Shown: positions 22,946-35,229 of the stretch, one piece after another
Position numbering within the stretch: the stretch's first letter is position 1
How the letters are laid out: every line of letters begins with the position of its first letter
Origin: Ursus arctos
Taxonomy: Eukaryota; Chordata; Mammalia; Carnivora; Ursidae
Reading direction: 5' to 3'
DNA: 64,000 nt
Assembly (NCBI RefSeq): GCF_023065955.2
Contig: NW_026623056.1
Coordinates: 89,775,256-89,839,255, forward strand
Translations under genes and position numbers: made by a program
The notes under the pieces: generated by a model
Told to the model about the DNA's origin: nothing
What the model saw: only the letters and a program-made list of their open reading frames with translations
The model's database searches: none

Positions 22946-22958
22946 TACATGGATCCAG

Positions 22959-24115
22959 TGAGCAATACAGGCATGTGTTGAAAATCACAGGTTATTATAA
23001 TCACAGTGCAGGAATGATCTCCAAGAAATTACCCACGTGCCAACGCAAACCTGCCTGAGGCTACAAAGTATTCGGATAAGGCACCAGGTAAATGGCAAGG
23101 CCTCAAAGCTGAAGGGATTTATCAAGGCATAGGAGAAAGGAAGAAAGAAATGTTTAATACGCAGCATATAAATATTCTTGAGTAACTGAGAGAAAATTTT
23201 CTCACCCTCAATAAAATATATATCCACAGTTACATAGAGCAGGATTTGTGATATATACCTGAAACTTTTCCAGGATTGAGTCTACAGACACAAGGTATGA
23301 TTAGTGGAAGCAGAGGAAGAAATTACTCAGGAGAAAGAGAAAACACCTAGAATTTGATTTGGACATGTTTTGCCCATGTTAGGCACTCAATAAAATTTGT
23401 TTATTAATACTAATACTAAAGATTGTTCTAAAAAGAGATTGATTTTTTCCAATCAAAGGCTTTTTATAATTTAAAGTAAATAGTTATTATAAAAAGGAGA
23501 GAACTCACATTCTAGCACAAAACAGCAGTGCAAATGGCTGAATGTCAAAGGATATTGTCTCTATGGCTCCTCAGTAGAACTCTCCAAGAAATGGTAGCCC
23601 CACGGTTAGACTGTTTACCCTGCACACGAAGTTGCTATACTGAACTTCCAGACTTACTTGAAGAGGACGTGGAAAAATGGTGAAGAAACCAAAGAACTTC
23701 TCGGGACTGGATGACTACTTGCAAGATGCTGGGAAGACCAGCTGTTTGCAAGGAGCACAGTGTGGTAGACTGTGTTGAGTAGGACGCTGTGTGGAACACC
23801 AGAAGACAAGTCTAGGGTCCTGAGGGGACAAGGGAATTGGCCCATGTCTGGGCAGGGAAGTTGTCCAGGACCCACAAAAAGAAATGAGCTCTGATCGGCC
23901 CAATAGCCCATATCCTTGTAATCACTATGAGGCACCTTTCACAGAGGTTCCCTAGTGGGCAGGTGAGACCCACCTGGGAGGCCTTCTCATACTCCACAGG
24001 CCACTTCATCTCTCTCTCTTCTCCTCACCCCCACCATCATTCCGATACACACCTCCACCCTACCCCAGCCCCAGGAGGGCACAACCCTGTCATGCATCCC
24101 TGTTGTCCTATCCAC
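22959..24115. other. Unannotated DNA, with possible L2 3' end
   Basis: At 23355-23402 'atgttaggcactcaataaaa' with 'tttgtttattaa' resembles an L2 3' end. The rest is unrecognised. The minus strand between 23654 and 24009 has three overlapping short frames (93, 62 and 65 aa) in a GC-richer patch. None has a known motif, and the patch might be an old LTR. Confidence 0.35.
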
Positions 24116-24124
24116 TTCCTGTCC

Positions 24125-24215
24125 CCACCAGCTTTATTGAGGTATAACAGAGAAATAAAAATTGTATATAGAGTTAAGTAATAGAGTACCATCCAGTTTT
24201 ATTAATGACATGTGT
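24125..24215 (-). mobile_element. L1M 3' UTR fragment, minus strand
   Basis: 'cagctttattgaggtataac' is the reversed signature of L1MA/L1MC-type 3' UTRs. The similarity fades within about 80 bp. Confidence 0.55.
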
Positions 24216-24721
24216 GGTATAGCTTGGATTATTTTCTTTCTTTCTTTTATTTATTTATTTTTTTTTTTGGTGGAAAGTAGGTTACAACTTTGTGGCACAA
24301 AGATTGTATTTGAACTCCTAAAATTGGCATAGGAGGATGTTCACAATCCAGACCCCGTCAAACTGGGCATGCAAACATTTGCTTTCAATGAGATGACCTG
24401 CACACTCTATTTCACTTAGGAACTGACAAGTCCAGCCTTGCCTGGACATTAGGATCATTCTTTCTCTGTATTGTGCATCTGTGATGTAACTTTTTTGATT
24501 CCTATGTGTTGTTCTAGACTGGGTTCCCTCTTACTTCCCTATTTCTCCTGTGGTGTCTTCCTGACCTCCCCACTCTGTGATGGTTTTTTCCCCATCCCCA
24601 GTCCCTGGCCACCCTCCGCTGTACCAATCTCTTGACCCGATGCTCTCAGCCCAAGGTCATGTCTTCATTTGTCTCCATGGGCTTTATTGACTAAGGAGGG
24701 GAAGTCTTGTAATTGTCTGTA

Positions 24722-24757
<36 letters not shown>
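24722..24757. repeat. (AC)n microsatellite
   Basis: AC run of about 18 units. It gives a cysteine/valine-repeat open frame on the minus strand that is not a gene. Confidence 0.97.
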
Positions 24758-24759
<2 letters not shown>

Positions 24760-26149
24760 GCAGTGCCCTGTGCCTGGTAAACTCTTCGTGTTTAACAGAT
24801 ACCTGTTGAATTTACATCTTGTAAACAAAACAGACATCCCTCTGATCATTTCTTGCATAAATGTTGTTTTGCCAAAATAAGCAGACACATACTATGGAGA
24901 CAGGACTGAAACATAAACTTCCTATTTCAAGACAAAGTAAGATCAAAATGAAAAATAACAACTTGACGGACTCTTTCAGGATTTTTTGGGGGGAAATCAT
25001 ATTCAGCTATTTGCAGAGAAAATTATGGGGACTGATACTGAGGTGAATTGAATTGTTTGAATTCATAAAATAAAAGGAAATAATGAAGACACTATATTGG
25101 AAAGTTACAATAGTCTTGCATGACTGACGGTGTACAGGTATTACAGTACTCTCTAGTGGTCGGATTTGGAGCAAGATACTTGCAGGATAAATGCAGGATT
25201 TTTTTAGAAAGGCAAAGAGGGCAAGGTATATAACATTCCAAATATCATTATTTAATGAACATTTTGTGAAAAATGCTGTATAATTTTAAAATTCAAGAAC
25301 ATCTTATGTAGCTAGCTATCACTGCATATGCAAATCAAAAGATGCTGAAATCCTTAATGCTCCTTTAGGATTTTTCGATACACTATTTTGTCATATGAAA
25401 AGGTGACTTTGGTCTGATGTGGTTGAGGCATCTGATTATATATATAATGCTGGTGTTCATATTTTCATTTCCTATATAAATGTTCCTAATTGAGTGGAAA
25501 ATTTCCTAAAATTACTCTTTTAATAGCACTATAGAGTTGTAAGAACTGGATGGATATCTATATGTGTTTCATGCTTCCTTTTATTTTTATTAATGATATA
25601 TAATATTTCACACAGATTTTGTTCCTTTTGCTCAAAAGCCATTTTTAAGACCTAAGACAGAGGAAATAAGTGATTTCTAAGTAATCATAAAGATTTTTGC
25701 AATGAAATATTGAATTTCTGAGTACAACAGAAAACACACTAGAATTCATTTCAGAAACATGACCACAGGTTAATTATTGTATCTCATATAATACTGTATT
25801 TGGTATTTGATAAAGACAAGAAAAATACAGAGATATATAGAGCCATATATTATGTTCACATCAGACAGTAAATAACTCAAATTTTATCTTACCATTGTAG
25901 AGTGAAATTTAGCTACAATTGCCACCCAGATATTTCTGGTATGGTTCTAGGCATACAAGGCATATTTAATTCAGTGTAACTCAGTAAATAATAATCACTG
26001 TGCTTAATAAATGTTAGTCACAAGAGTACAAAGATTTTTGAAGAAAAATCCCTGTCAGACAGTAAGTCACCCAATAAGACGTCATGGACATGGATGATCA
26101 CAATAATGAAAGATAAGAAACTTTGTCATATATATTGTGTCACTTATTC
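24758..26149. other. Unannotated AT-rich DNA
   Basis: No repeat or exon is recognised. Around 25975-26025, 'cactgtgcttaataaatgtt' is faintly L2/MIR-like but too short to call. Confidence 0.35.
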
Positions 26150-26285
26150 TTAAGAAAAATTCCTGTTTTCCATTATGATCCCTCCATACAAATAAGGAAA
26201 ATGAGGTTCCAAATGAGAAAATCTCTTGCCTAGAGTTGCTCAGTGAATCAATGGCTCACACACACTGAAACTGAGACGTTTTACT
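26150..26285 (+). mobile_element. MIR SINE (old)
   Basis: 'aaataaggaaaatgaggttcc', 'aaatctcttgcctagagttg' and 'ctcagtgaatcaatggct' follow the MIR core order (acagatgaggaaactgaggc … aacttgcccaaggtc … cacagctagtaagtgg). Moderately diverged. Confidence 0.6.
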
Positions 26286-29200
26286 TGACTGTGTATGCCT
26301 TTCTTCCATAGGAAGGTTTCTCAATACAAGATGGAAAACTCCCTCGGAAGTAGCCTCTGATGTAATAGCATCTTTGCTATTACCCCTGTGAATACGCAGA
26401 GGTTAGATGAGACCAGACAATCAAGTGGTTGGGCAGATTTTATGTTATCTACCTCACAATCTGGCAAATTGGCAAATTGTCCAGACGGGATGACAGGAAA
26501 GTAGGGTTGGCCAGAGCAAAGGATTCCATGAAATTCAACTTTCGCATGCCACCTGAGCAAAACACCCTGGATAAAAGAGCTCACGTTTAATCCATCACCT
26601 CGTTTTGATTAAAGCTCAGATTAAAGATGAAGAGGCTCAAATAAGCAGTATCTGTGTATCCAATTCTCACAGTTCCATAGCTGGGCATAGAATTTTGTAC
26701 CATTACAGGAAGGTCAAGTGGGATTATGGCCACAAGAAAATGGGATTTATTTTCAGTGAAGATAAGACCTGTCTTGCTAAGGCCTGCCAGGACTGGAGGG
26801 CAAAGTATGAATGTTTTAGCAGAAAGTACACACAGTAAATGGTTTTACAAAATGTCTTACTAATCCCAATATAAATAAAAAAGGCTTTGCATATACAAAA
26901 CTAGAACAATCTGCTAAAATAAAGGGAGAAGCTGGGATAAAAACAAATTGATTCGGTGGGGATGAAAAAAAAAATATGTTCCCTGAATTAAACACTGTAA
27001 ATAGAAGATGAAATATTACATAAAGTGGAATTGGTGGGATAAAAGAAAAAAAAATTCCACTGACAATAAAGAGTGAAAAATTAAAACACTGATGTAATTA
27101 AAAAACTAAGAAAAATGGTTTAAAAAGCTATTCAGGACCTGATAAAATCCTGTGCTTCAGATAGAAAAAGCTTGTGAAGTACCAGGCAATTGTATTGAAA
27201 ACAGAAGAATTCTTCAACATACATTGAAGACATTTTTAAAAAATAAGGGAAAAAAAGTCTTGTAAGTATACAGGTAGATAAAACACATTATCTTTAAATG
27301 GAGTAAAACGTACAGCGCCGAGAGCAAACTTCTATACCCAGCCGTATTATCTTGCGCTGTCTGCATTCAGTATCTCATTAGCTACACCGCCCACATACCT
27401 TCCCCAGAAAAATCACTATCATATTCCAGCTTATCAAAAGATGGAAGAAAGAACTCAATAACATATGGCACAACTTACAATAACTCGGTTAAACATACAC
27501 CAGGTCAAAATATGTGTTACTGATCTCTCATAAAACAATAAAATGGTGACAATCAATTCTGTTGTCATCACCATCGTCATGATGAAAAGTTCCAGACTGT
27601 TGTTATCAAAAAAGGCAGTAGCGGGAGGAGAATAACAAATTTAAAAGCATCCTAAATTATTCACATAACACCCAAGAAACATACGGACACTTTAAAAATT
27701 TTTGGCATTTATAACTAGAAAAATATGTTTGAATGCCTCTATATGAAATTTGGGAGTAATCATTAGTAGAGTAAGTACTGAATGCATGCCTTTCAAATTT
27801 CTAGAGAAAAGGTGGTTATGAAAACAAGCCATAGACAGAAGAAGAAAAAAAGGACCATGAAGGGAATGAAAACAAAGTCTAACAAAAACAATCAGCAGAA
27901 CTCGCAGAAACCACTTTTTATGTTTTCCAAACGAGGTGCCTACAAAACCAAAATCTCACAGCAGCAGGTTTTTCCAATAGTTAAAGGTGGTGCAGAAAAA
28001 AACAAACTCTCAAGTATGCCATCAAAATAATATGTAATAAACCTCAATAAAACGTGCATCTATCGACATAGACTACTGCTATCTAATACGGTCTTTTACT
28101 AAGTAATTATAATGACACAATTTTATCAGTAAAGGTTAAGTATCTTTATCTGAGCAGAATCCGATGAAATTAGTCCTGATGTAATAAGTACCATTTGTCA
28201 CTATTAGAGCAAGAGCTGTTGACAGGACTTGGGTGTCTCCGTGGCAACCCCCGTGTTCCATTTCTTTTTTCTGTAACCTTAGACACTAACAAGGCATACA
28301 AGTCCAGAGGGCATAGAAGGTATTGCCTGGGTAATTTATTTACCCTTTTCTGACTTTGCCAGGCAGCGGCACATATGAGAATCCGGAGGCATTTTACATC
28401 AAATAGGTATCTGCTCTCAATGTTGACTCTGCTGATGAATATTTTGAACAGAAATATTGTACACAGGTTTTCATTAACAAGAAAATCACTAATTTTTAAT
28501 TGATTTATCATCCATAAAGTATAAGAGAGTCAGAGAGAGAGAAAGAAAACACATATGTAAACAGAATGTAGATTTCTCCATTTCAGAAACTTGCAAGAAT
28601 AAATATCCCTCAGCAATGGGACACATTCCACTAAAATTAAGCAATTTTAATGAAGTGCCAGCTACAGCCCATGTCTCAGCTAACATTTGTGGAGTAGAGC
28701 ATCCCAAGGGGGAATATTTACAGCTATGCTCGAAATGGGAGGAATTTGCTCTAAGACCAGGGCTAATACAAAGGCACCAGGGCTCCGGCATTACAGAAAA
28801 CCCCTCCCCTTTGGCTTCAGAATCGGCGGGAGCTTAGTTTCCAGCCAGAATCATACCTGAAAACATGTAGACACAGTTTGACAGTCCCCATTTGGGCCAC
28901 ACTCAGTAGTAAAATAAAATGAATAATGGCACTTTATAAATGTCCCTGCTATCAATCTTAAGGGCGAAAACCCAAGGGGGAAGGTTCCGCGGGTGGGTGG
29001 AGATGGGATATTGGGATAAAAATTGAGAGGAATGTTGTAAATAAAATTTCATATTTCATTTCTTTCCTATTGTTCTTTATCATTTTAGAAATAGCACATG
29101 CCAGTTTTCCCACTTTAATAAACTAATATGAAAAAATAATTTATTTTTAAAAATACGAAGTTAAAAATGTAATTCATCTATTTAAAAAATTTGTAGACAT

Positions 29201-29294
29201 AGATAACCAAACCTGGGGCCTTGTTCATGGGCAGATACATCAGCAACATGACATATCTTTTAAAATAAATTATTATTTTTCCATTTTGAATTTT
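26286..29294. other. Repeat-poor DNA; no confirmed gene
   Basis: Three kilobases without a transposon I recognise. Open frames include 77 aa (26605-26838, plus), 82 aa (27782-28030, plus, strongly basic) and 113 aa (28170-28511, minus). Only the 82-aa frame has a plausible acceptor site in front of it; it is discussed as a finding. I do not call any as a gene. Confidence 0.3.
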
Positions 29295-29775
29295 TGTTAC
29301 AGGTTGAATTGTGTTCCTCTCCCCCCCAAAATGTGTCAAAGTGCTAACCCCAGAACCTTAGAATGTGACCTCACTAGGAGACAAGAGTCTTTACTGAGGT
29401 TAGCAGGTGGAGGTTATTGGGGGGTGGCTCTAATCCGTTAAGACCGATGTTTTTATAAAAAGGGGAAATTTGGACCCAGAGACAGACTCGTGAACAACGT
29501 GAAGACATAGGGAAGAGAAGGTTGCCCCGTGACCAGAGGGCCCAATTTCAAGCCAAAGTTTGCTAAGGGCTGCTGGCAACAGCAGGCTCTGGAAGAGGCG
29601 GAAGAGGCAGGAAGGACCCCCACTCCCACCTCCCCTTCCCCTGAGATCCATGAGGGGTGTGGCCCTGCAGACACTTGGATCTCAGACTCCTGGAGTCCAA
29701 ACGGTAAGAGAATAAACTTCTGCGGTTTAAACCGTGCGGTTTTTGGCGACTTATTCTGGCAGCCATGGATGCAGT
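29295..29775 (+). mobile_element. MLT1-type solo LTR, plus strand
   Basis: Plus-strand order matches MLT1: 'tgttacaggttgaattgtg', 'tgctaaccccagaacctta', 'gaatgtgacctcactagg', 'ggaaatttggacccagaga', then 'gtggccctgcagacacttgg', a polyadenylation signal in 'aagagaataaacttctg', and an end 'cttattctggcagccatgg'. A long run of C breaks the 5' part. Confidence 0.85.
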
Positions 29776-30044
29776 ACAATTCACCATGAATTCAGGATAA
29801 AACGCCTATTTCCAGAATGTAATGCCAGTTACGTCTTCAACAGTGATGCCGTCCTACCGTGGAGTCAGTGACCGCGGGTCACTTAAATGAATGTTAGGGT
29901 AATCAAGTTAATGCTGTGAGATCGAAGTTCTCTTTCCCAAAGTTTCTTGTTCCAACATAAACTTAAAATGGGAGTACAGCATCTTTTTTCCTGTTTTACT
30001 AAATTCTAATTTCTACTAGAAATTTTGTCATTTCTAATCAACCT

Positions 30045-30355
30045 TGTATGTGTGTATATATATATACATACACATTTATAAACATATATTTACACGCATA
30101 TATGAATATGTGTGTATGTATATATACACACACACACACACAGAAACATGCATGCATATGAACGACATATGTCTATACAGTATGTTTACAGGTTATATGG
30201 ATATATGGTAAGCATATGTATGTTATATATACCAGCTATATTATGTACGTATACATGTGTATATATACTATACACGTATGTTATATACATGCATATACAT
30301 ATATATGTGGTGTGTGTATATATGCATGCACACATATATACATGGTTTTCAGCAA
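30045..30355. repeat. Alternating TA/CA purine-pyrimidine tract
   Basis: About 310 bp of mixed TA, CA and TG dinucleotides with a pure CA core (30126-30142). Such alternation can adopt Z-DNA or cruciform structures. Open frames on both strands here (Y, I, H and T repeats) are artefacts of the repeat. Confidence 0.85.
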
Positions 30356-30877
30356 AAGAAAGAATAAAGATGCTACATTTTTCAAATAATTTGAGGTCTT
30401 CAGAAAGATCACTTTGCCTGCTGGTCACAAACAGCTTCTCTGAACCTTATGGTTGATTTTTACATGTGTGGCAATCGTGGGCCCAAGTGCAGGACTGGGG
30501 CAAGGCCAGCTTCATGCTGCCAGCAGCGCTGGAAGGAAAGGGCAGCCCAAGACCACCAAAGCTGGTGCAGAGATCGGGGCTCATGTCTGAGGGCCGGTCC
30601 CCGAGAGCCAGGACTGCACTCACGGTTTTGGCACGCCGCACAGACATATTTGCCTACAACAGTCATGTAGGTTCCCACCTCATAAGACCAATGGGCAGTT
30701 TTCTAGGAGGCCTTTGACCTCTCCTTTTCTCTAGTCACTCCTGCAGTGGCTACTCAGTGTGTGGCCAGGCGGGTCCTGTGTGGACTTTCCCAGGCGAAAC
30801 TGCATATGGTAAAAACACATGACAATATTGCTACGTGTTACTACTTACAAAAATATTTAGGGACTTGGCTTCTTCTT

Positions 30878-31040
30878 TTTTAAAGATTTTATTTATTTAT
30901 TTGACAGAGAGAGTGCAAACAGAGGGCGCAGCAGAGGGAGAGGGAGAAGCAGGCTCCCCACTGAGCAGGGATCCCAGGACCCCAGGATCATGACCTGAGC
31001 CGAAGGCCGATGCTTAGCCAAATGAGCCACCCAGGCCCCC
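30878..31040 (-). mobile_element. SINEC, minus strand, internally deleted
   Basis: The plus strand goes from 'aaagattttatttatttatt' through 'gagaagcaggctccccactg' to the reversed head 'aaatgagccacccaggcc'. The part that would encode 'gggatcgagccc…' is missing after 'gagcaggg'. A duplication of about 14 bp, CTTGGCTTCTTCTT and CTTGGCATCTTCTA, is at 30864-30877 and 31041-31054. Confidence 0.92.
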
Positions 31041-33600
31041 CTTGGCATCTTCTAATATATTGTAAATATTTAAAGAATAACAATGTAAAAAGCATCATTG
31101 ACGTTGTCAAGGACCATGTGTCACAATCTAGTTGTTAAATGTGGACAGCGTTAAAGGTAATTGTAGTAGAGAGTACAATGACATGAGAGCAAGTGAAGAA
31201 CCAGATACACTCCCGGAGGCATGACCTCGAAGGGCTGGCCTCCAGAAGATGCCTAGAGCTTTCCTCTCTGCCTCCTGGGGCCACCAGCTCATCACCACAG
31301 TCAACGCGACAACCAAAATGGCATCAGGGTGGGGGCCCAAGGCAGCACAAACGGGAGAATGCCCACAGTTGTTTCCTCAGTCAAACCCCAACTGCCTTCT
31401 CAGCTCACGTTTCCTTCGCCAGTGCTTGGCTAACCCTTTGGAGGAAATGCAATGTGCAAGTTCACGATTACATCTGGTGGGAAAAACATCACCAAGCTGT
31501 CGCTGGGTGTGAGCCCCGGAACCCAGGGTCACTGGCCACTCGAGAGAATGAGCAGCGCTCATGTCGTGATTCCAGGCTCGCTGAGCAGCGTTCTGGCCAG
31601 GCGGCTTCCGTGCCACGAGCCTCCCTGAGGAGCAGGAGTGGGCCTCTCTGCCCCAGCGGCCTGCCAGCCTTGGGGCCAGCCATTCATACGCTGGCGTGCT
31701 CGAGGACTCGGTGCTCCCGGCAGCTTGGTCAACATGAGGCAGAATTCCCAAATCCCTACCAACCTGGGGCAGTATCTGGATGGATGCCCTGATCCTGGAA
31801 GCAGAGGCCAAGGCCTCAGTACGAGAGATTTGCCAAATGCACTGGCCCCTTGCGGTGAGTGCCAGAAGCCCCCAACCCTCCCTGCGGGGACTGAGACCCC
31901 TGCCCCCTTTTAGTATCCTGTTCCACATCTCTGCAGCGCAGGAGACACAGGAAAGAAGGGGGGAGGAGATTGACTACTCAATACCTGCCCCATCACTGAA
32001 AGAATATCACAGGTTCTCGTCCCAAGGCATCAGACCAAACAAGACAAAGGTCTGCCAAGCTAACCTTGATTTCTGATTGGTGATGTGACTAAGTCAATCA
32101 AGCTACTGCGTCCGGGCACTCTAGACAGGAAGCCCCACTCTTCCATGGGAGTTCTCCAAATACTACTGACAAATCGGCTCGGTCTTGGTGCTCAGTGGTT
32201 CTAGCCTTCTACCAACGACGCCTCAAGCCACACCGTCACACGCACGCAGAAGGAAGCACCTCCCCCATCTTGCTTATTTGCCTTCACAAGTTTCCACCCT
32301 AGAGGAGCCAGTGACATCAGGACTTACGTGGACTGTCCTTCTACTTCCTAACTGGGCCATTTGTTCTAGCCTTCCCTTGGGCTCCCGTCCTAGCTACTCT
32401 GTTATTCAGCCCACCCAATTCCACAACTTTCCTTACCAACCGCTTCATCACGCTCTTCCTTCTTAAGAGTGTTTGCATACACACAATTTGCCTATTCTCA
32501 AACACCGATGCCACACGATGTCCACCAGGGATAATATATTTACAGTCACACTGATGGACAGGTGCAGGAAGAAATCTCCACCCTTTTAGCATGTGTGAAC
32601 AAAGGACACGAAGGCAGGGAGAGAATGTCAACCCATCTAATACTGGGATGCAAAAGATGGGAAACCATCAGCAAATGCAAAACAGTGGATCAACTTTCCA
32701 GTGTCTTGGAGTGAACCAAAATACCAACTTGAAAAACAGATTATTGGAATTTAGAGTCTTGAATTCAAGTGGTCGAACTCAAAAATCCTTCTGGATACCG
32801 GCAAGGCTGCACTCACTTTGGGATGGTTGCTCAGCTGGGGGTTTGGGACACAGGCTCTTCAGTAATCGTTCCTCATAATGGCACATTATGCAAGGAAAAT
32901 AGTGTGAGCAATTTTGTTAATCAGGCCATCAAGTAGAAATAATTAAACAAACTAACATGGCAGCACCCCAATTATAATTACAAAAAGCAATTCCATTATG
33001 CCCTGTGCATGGAGAGGTGAAAGGACTTCCAGATTTGTGTAATTAGTTACTATTCTCAATAAACTTATATTGATCATCAGCAATACACCAGGTATCACAA
33101 GGAACACCTGAGTAGACGCCGTATCAAAATCTTCCGAAGAGCATAACCGTTACAACTATCTGCCAGACCCATTCCAGCTATCAATCACTGGTTTGTTTTC
33201 TCGTATGTTGAAAAGAAGCCACAATTATATCCATTTGTAGATTGGGGCTAGTAGGGCCGAAAAAAAAGAATCTGACCCTAGGATTACCTGTCTCTAAAGA
33301 CTCACATTTTCCCCCTGTAATGTTCTAGAAAGCCCTCCAATAATGGGATGGATCAGCAATAATAGAATGTCAAGGGCACAGACAAAAATTTTCCATTAGG
33401 CAGGAGACGGGGAAAATTACCCCAGGATCTGTATTTTCCAGTTCTTAGATTTAGTGGTTGAGGAGGAGGTTACAGAGCATACTGGTGGCCTCAATTTACG
33501 CTGCTGAGCTCAAACCCTGGCTGACAGGAGGCCCGTGAGCCCACAGTTCCTTGTTCGTAATTGCTGGGGTCACGGTACAAGCTCATTGCTAGATAATTGT
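31041..33600. other. GC-richer, repeat-poor block
   Basis: Apart from the long overlapping open frames at 31193-31928, I find only a faint L2-like patch (about 32330-32465, 'ctacttcctaactgggcc', 'tctagccttcccttgggc'). There is also a possible MIR 5' piece near 33058-33095. Three further frames of 93-98 aa lie at 31780-32878 without motifs. Confidence 0.35.
31193..31792 (+). CDS. Unidentified 199-codon open frame (probably not a gene)
   Basis: Longest open frame of the window. It starts at an ATG with no strong context and translates to a low-hydrophobicity, Ser/Arg/Pro/Gly-rich product with no domain, signal peptide or membrane segment that I recognise. The opposite strand is also open (183 aa, 31377-31928). 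This shows that stops are locally rare because of base composition rather than selection on one frame. CpG is more frequent than elsewhere (about 31490-31720). A donor-like CGGTGAGT lies at 31854-31861. It might be part of an unannotated transcript, an old pseudogene or chance; I favour chance. Confidence 0.15.
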   Translation: MKNQIHSRRHDLEGLASRRCLELSSLPPGATSSSPQSTRQPKWHQGGGPRQHKRENAHSCFLSQTPTAFSAHVSFASAWLTLWRKCNVQVHDYIWWEKHHQAVAGCEPRNPGSLATRENEQRSCRDSRLAEQRSGQAASVPRASLRSRSGPLCPSGLPALGPAIHTLACSRTRCSRQLGQHEAEFPNPYQPGAVSGWMP

Positions 33601-33604
33601 AAAG

Positions 33605-33955
33605 TCCTCTCAGGCTTTCAAATTCTACATTTTTTATTTGATTTAGTCGGGAACATGCATTTGCACTTTATAGTTAAGACTGTGACCCATTTTGAGTTAA
33701 TTTCTGTATAAGATAGAAGGTTTAGGTCAAGGTCAATTGTTTTGTTTTTTGTTTTTTTTCCCTACAGATGTCTAATTGCTCTAGGAACACTTGTGGAAAA
33801 AAAGACAATCTTTCCTCCATGGAACTGCTTTTGCACCTTTGTCAGAAATCAGTCGGGCATGTGTGTGTGGGTCTGTTTCCAGGTTCTGTTCCACTGATCT
33901 GTGCCTCCAGCCCTCCACCAACGTGTGGAAACTTTCAACTCACCTTTGTGCCAAT
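33605..33955 (-). mobile_element. L1 ORF2 fragment, minus strand
   Basis: The plus strand carries reversed L1 ORF2: 'acccattttgagttaattt', 'agatgtctaattgctcta', 'ctccatggaactgcttttg', 'aggttctgttccactgatc'. It abuts a plus-strand L1 3' end, so the pair may be one insertion with 5' inversion and internal loss. Confidence 0.7.
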
Positions 33956-33957
33956 TT

Positions 33958-34060
33958 AAAGTGATGCGATGAGCATGGGGTGTTAGACGCAACTGATGAA
34001 TCACTGAACACTACATCAAAAACTAATGATGTGCTGTATGTTGGCTAACTGAATTTAAAT
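33958..34060 (+). mobile_element. L1 3' end, plus strand
   Basis: 'gcaactgatgaatcactga', 'catcaaaaactaatgatg' and 'gctaactgaatttaaatg' are the last ~100 bp of the carnivore L1 3' UTR. The expected A-tail has become a GAAA microsatellite. Confidence 0.85.
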
Positions 34061-34188
<128 letters not shown>

Positions 34189-34242
34189 AGTTTCTATATC
34201 AATTATAGGCAATGTGCTTCTTTATCTAAAAGTAGTATTATA

Positions 34243-34440
34243 GGGGTGCCTGGGTGGCTCAGTTGTTGGGCGTCTGCCATTAGCTAGGGTCATGATCCCG
34301 GGGTCCTGGGATCAAGCCCCAAGTCGGGCTCCCTGCACAGTGGGGAGTCTGCTTCTCCCTTTCTCTCTCCCTCTGCCTCTTCCCCTGCTCATGCTCATGC
34401 TTTCTCTCTCTCAAATAAATAAATAATATATTTAAAAAAA
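34243..34440 (+). mobile_element. SINEC, plus strand
   Basis: Head 'ggggtgcctgggtggctcag', body 'ggtcctgggatcaagcccc', tail 'caaataaataaataatata'. Probable degraded duplication TAAAAGTAGTATTATA before and CAAAAAGTAAAAATA after the element. Confidence 0.93.
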
Positions 34441-34843
34441 TAGATTCAAAAAGTAAAAATACCATCATAACTCAATAATTATGTAAAGATGAATTTGGGG
34501 AACAACTCCCTTGAAGTGCTTAGCTTATACAGACTACACTTCAATCATATTTTTCTGGTTTAAGTAACCAGTTATAGTCCTTTGGGGAAAGAACCTAGAA
34601 TTCTGGTTATCAAAACTAGGTTAAGCTGACTTCTGCCCAGCTAGGCATTCAGGACACTGGCTGGTGTGCTGGCTTTTAGCGGTGTGTGCCTATATGTTTT
34701 AGATCTGCAACTCTGTGCATAGTTTTAACAATCAAGGCAGAGTCCTGACTCTCCATTGAGTTTGCCTTCCATTGACCCAGATGACAGGAAGCAGTACACA
34801 TCGGGGGATCAGACAGAGGCAGTGCCCCCAAACAGAGGCAGGC

Positions 34844-34860
34844 ATGGCGGGGGGGGGGGG
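34844..34860. repeat. G homopolymer
   Basis: Run of about 11 G after 'catggc'; it opens a minus-strand P-rich frame that is not a gene. Confidence 0.85.
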
Positions 34861-35208
34861 TCTCAGTAGAGACTGTTTGGCAGAATGCCAGCTCTTTGGG
34901 CTATGAATGGGGATGTCAAGAAGAGCTGCATAACTTGCAAGATGTTGTGGAAAATAAAAATGAATGTCCCCTTGTTTAAAGTTACTAAGAATTTCCAGAT
35001 GACAACAACAGAGCATTAAGCCAAGAGCTGGGTCCTTTTAGGCACACGGTCCATGTGAGTACAGGTCACACGCCCAGTGAGGCAGCCCCGAGGTGTTCCT
35101 TGTTCAAATAAGCTGCAGAATTCAGTTTCTGTAACCTCATTACTTTCCAAAGTTCTTAATAAGCTATTGTAGATTTTGATTTCCAGGAAGGGACTGGATT
35201 TCAGATGA

Positions 35209-35229
35209 GTGTGTGTGTGTGTGTGTGTG
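35209..35229. repeat. (GT)n microsatellite
   Basis: GT run of about 10 units. Confidence 0.9.

Noticed and set aside
23654..23935. 93-aa minus-strand frame in a GC-richer patch
   Set aside because: No motif was found, three phases are open at once, and the patch could be an unrecognised LTR; evidence is too thin to call a gene.
29430..29789. Four overlapping frames (73-108 aa)
   Set aside because: All lie within the MLT1 LTR, whose GC-rich middle lacks stops in several phases.
30112..30456. 114-aa Tyr/Ile/His-rich open frame
   Set aside because: It is a translation of the TA/CA alternating tract; the opposite strand is equally open.
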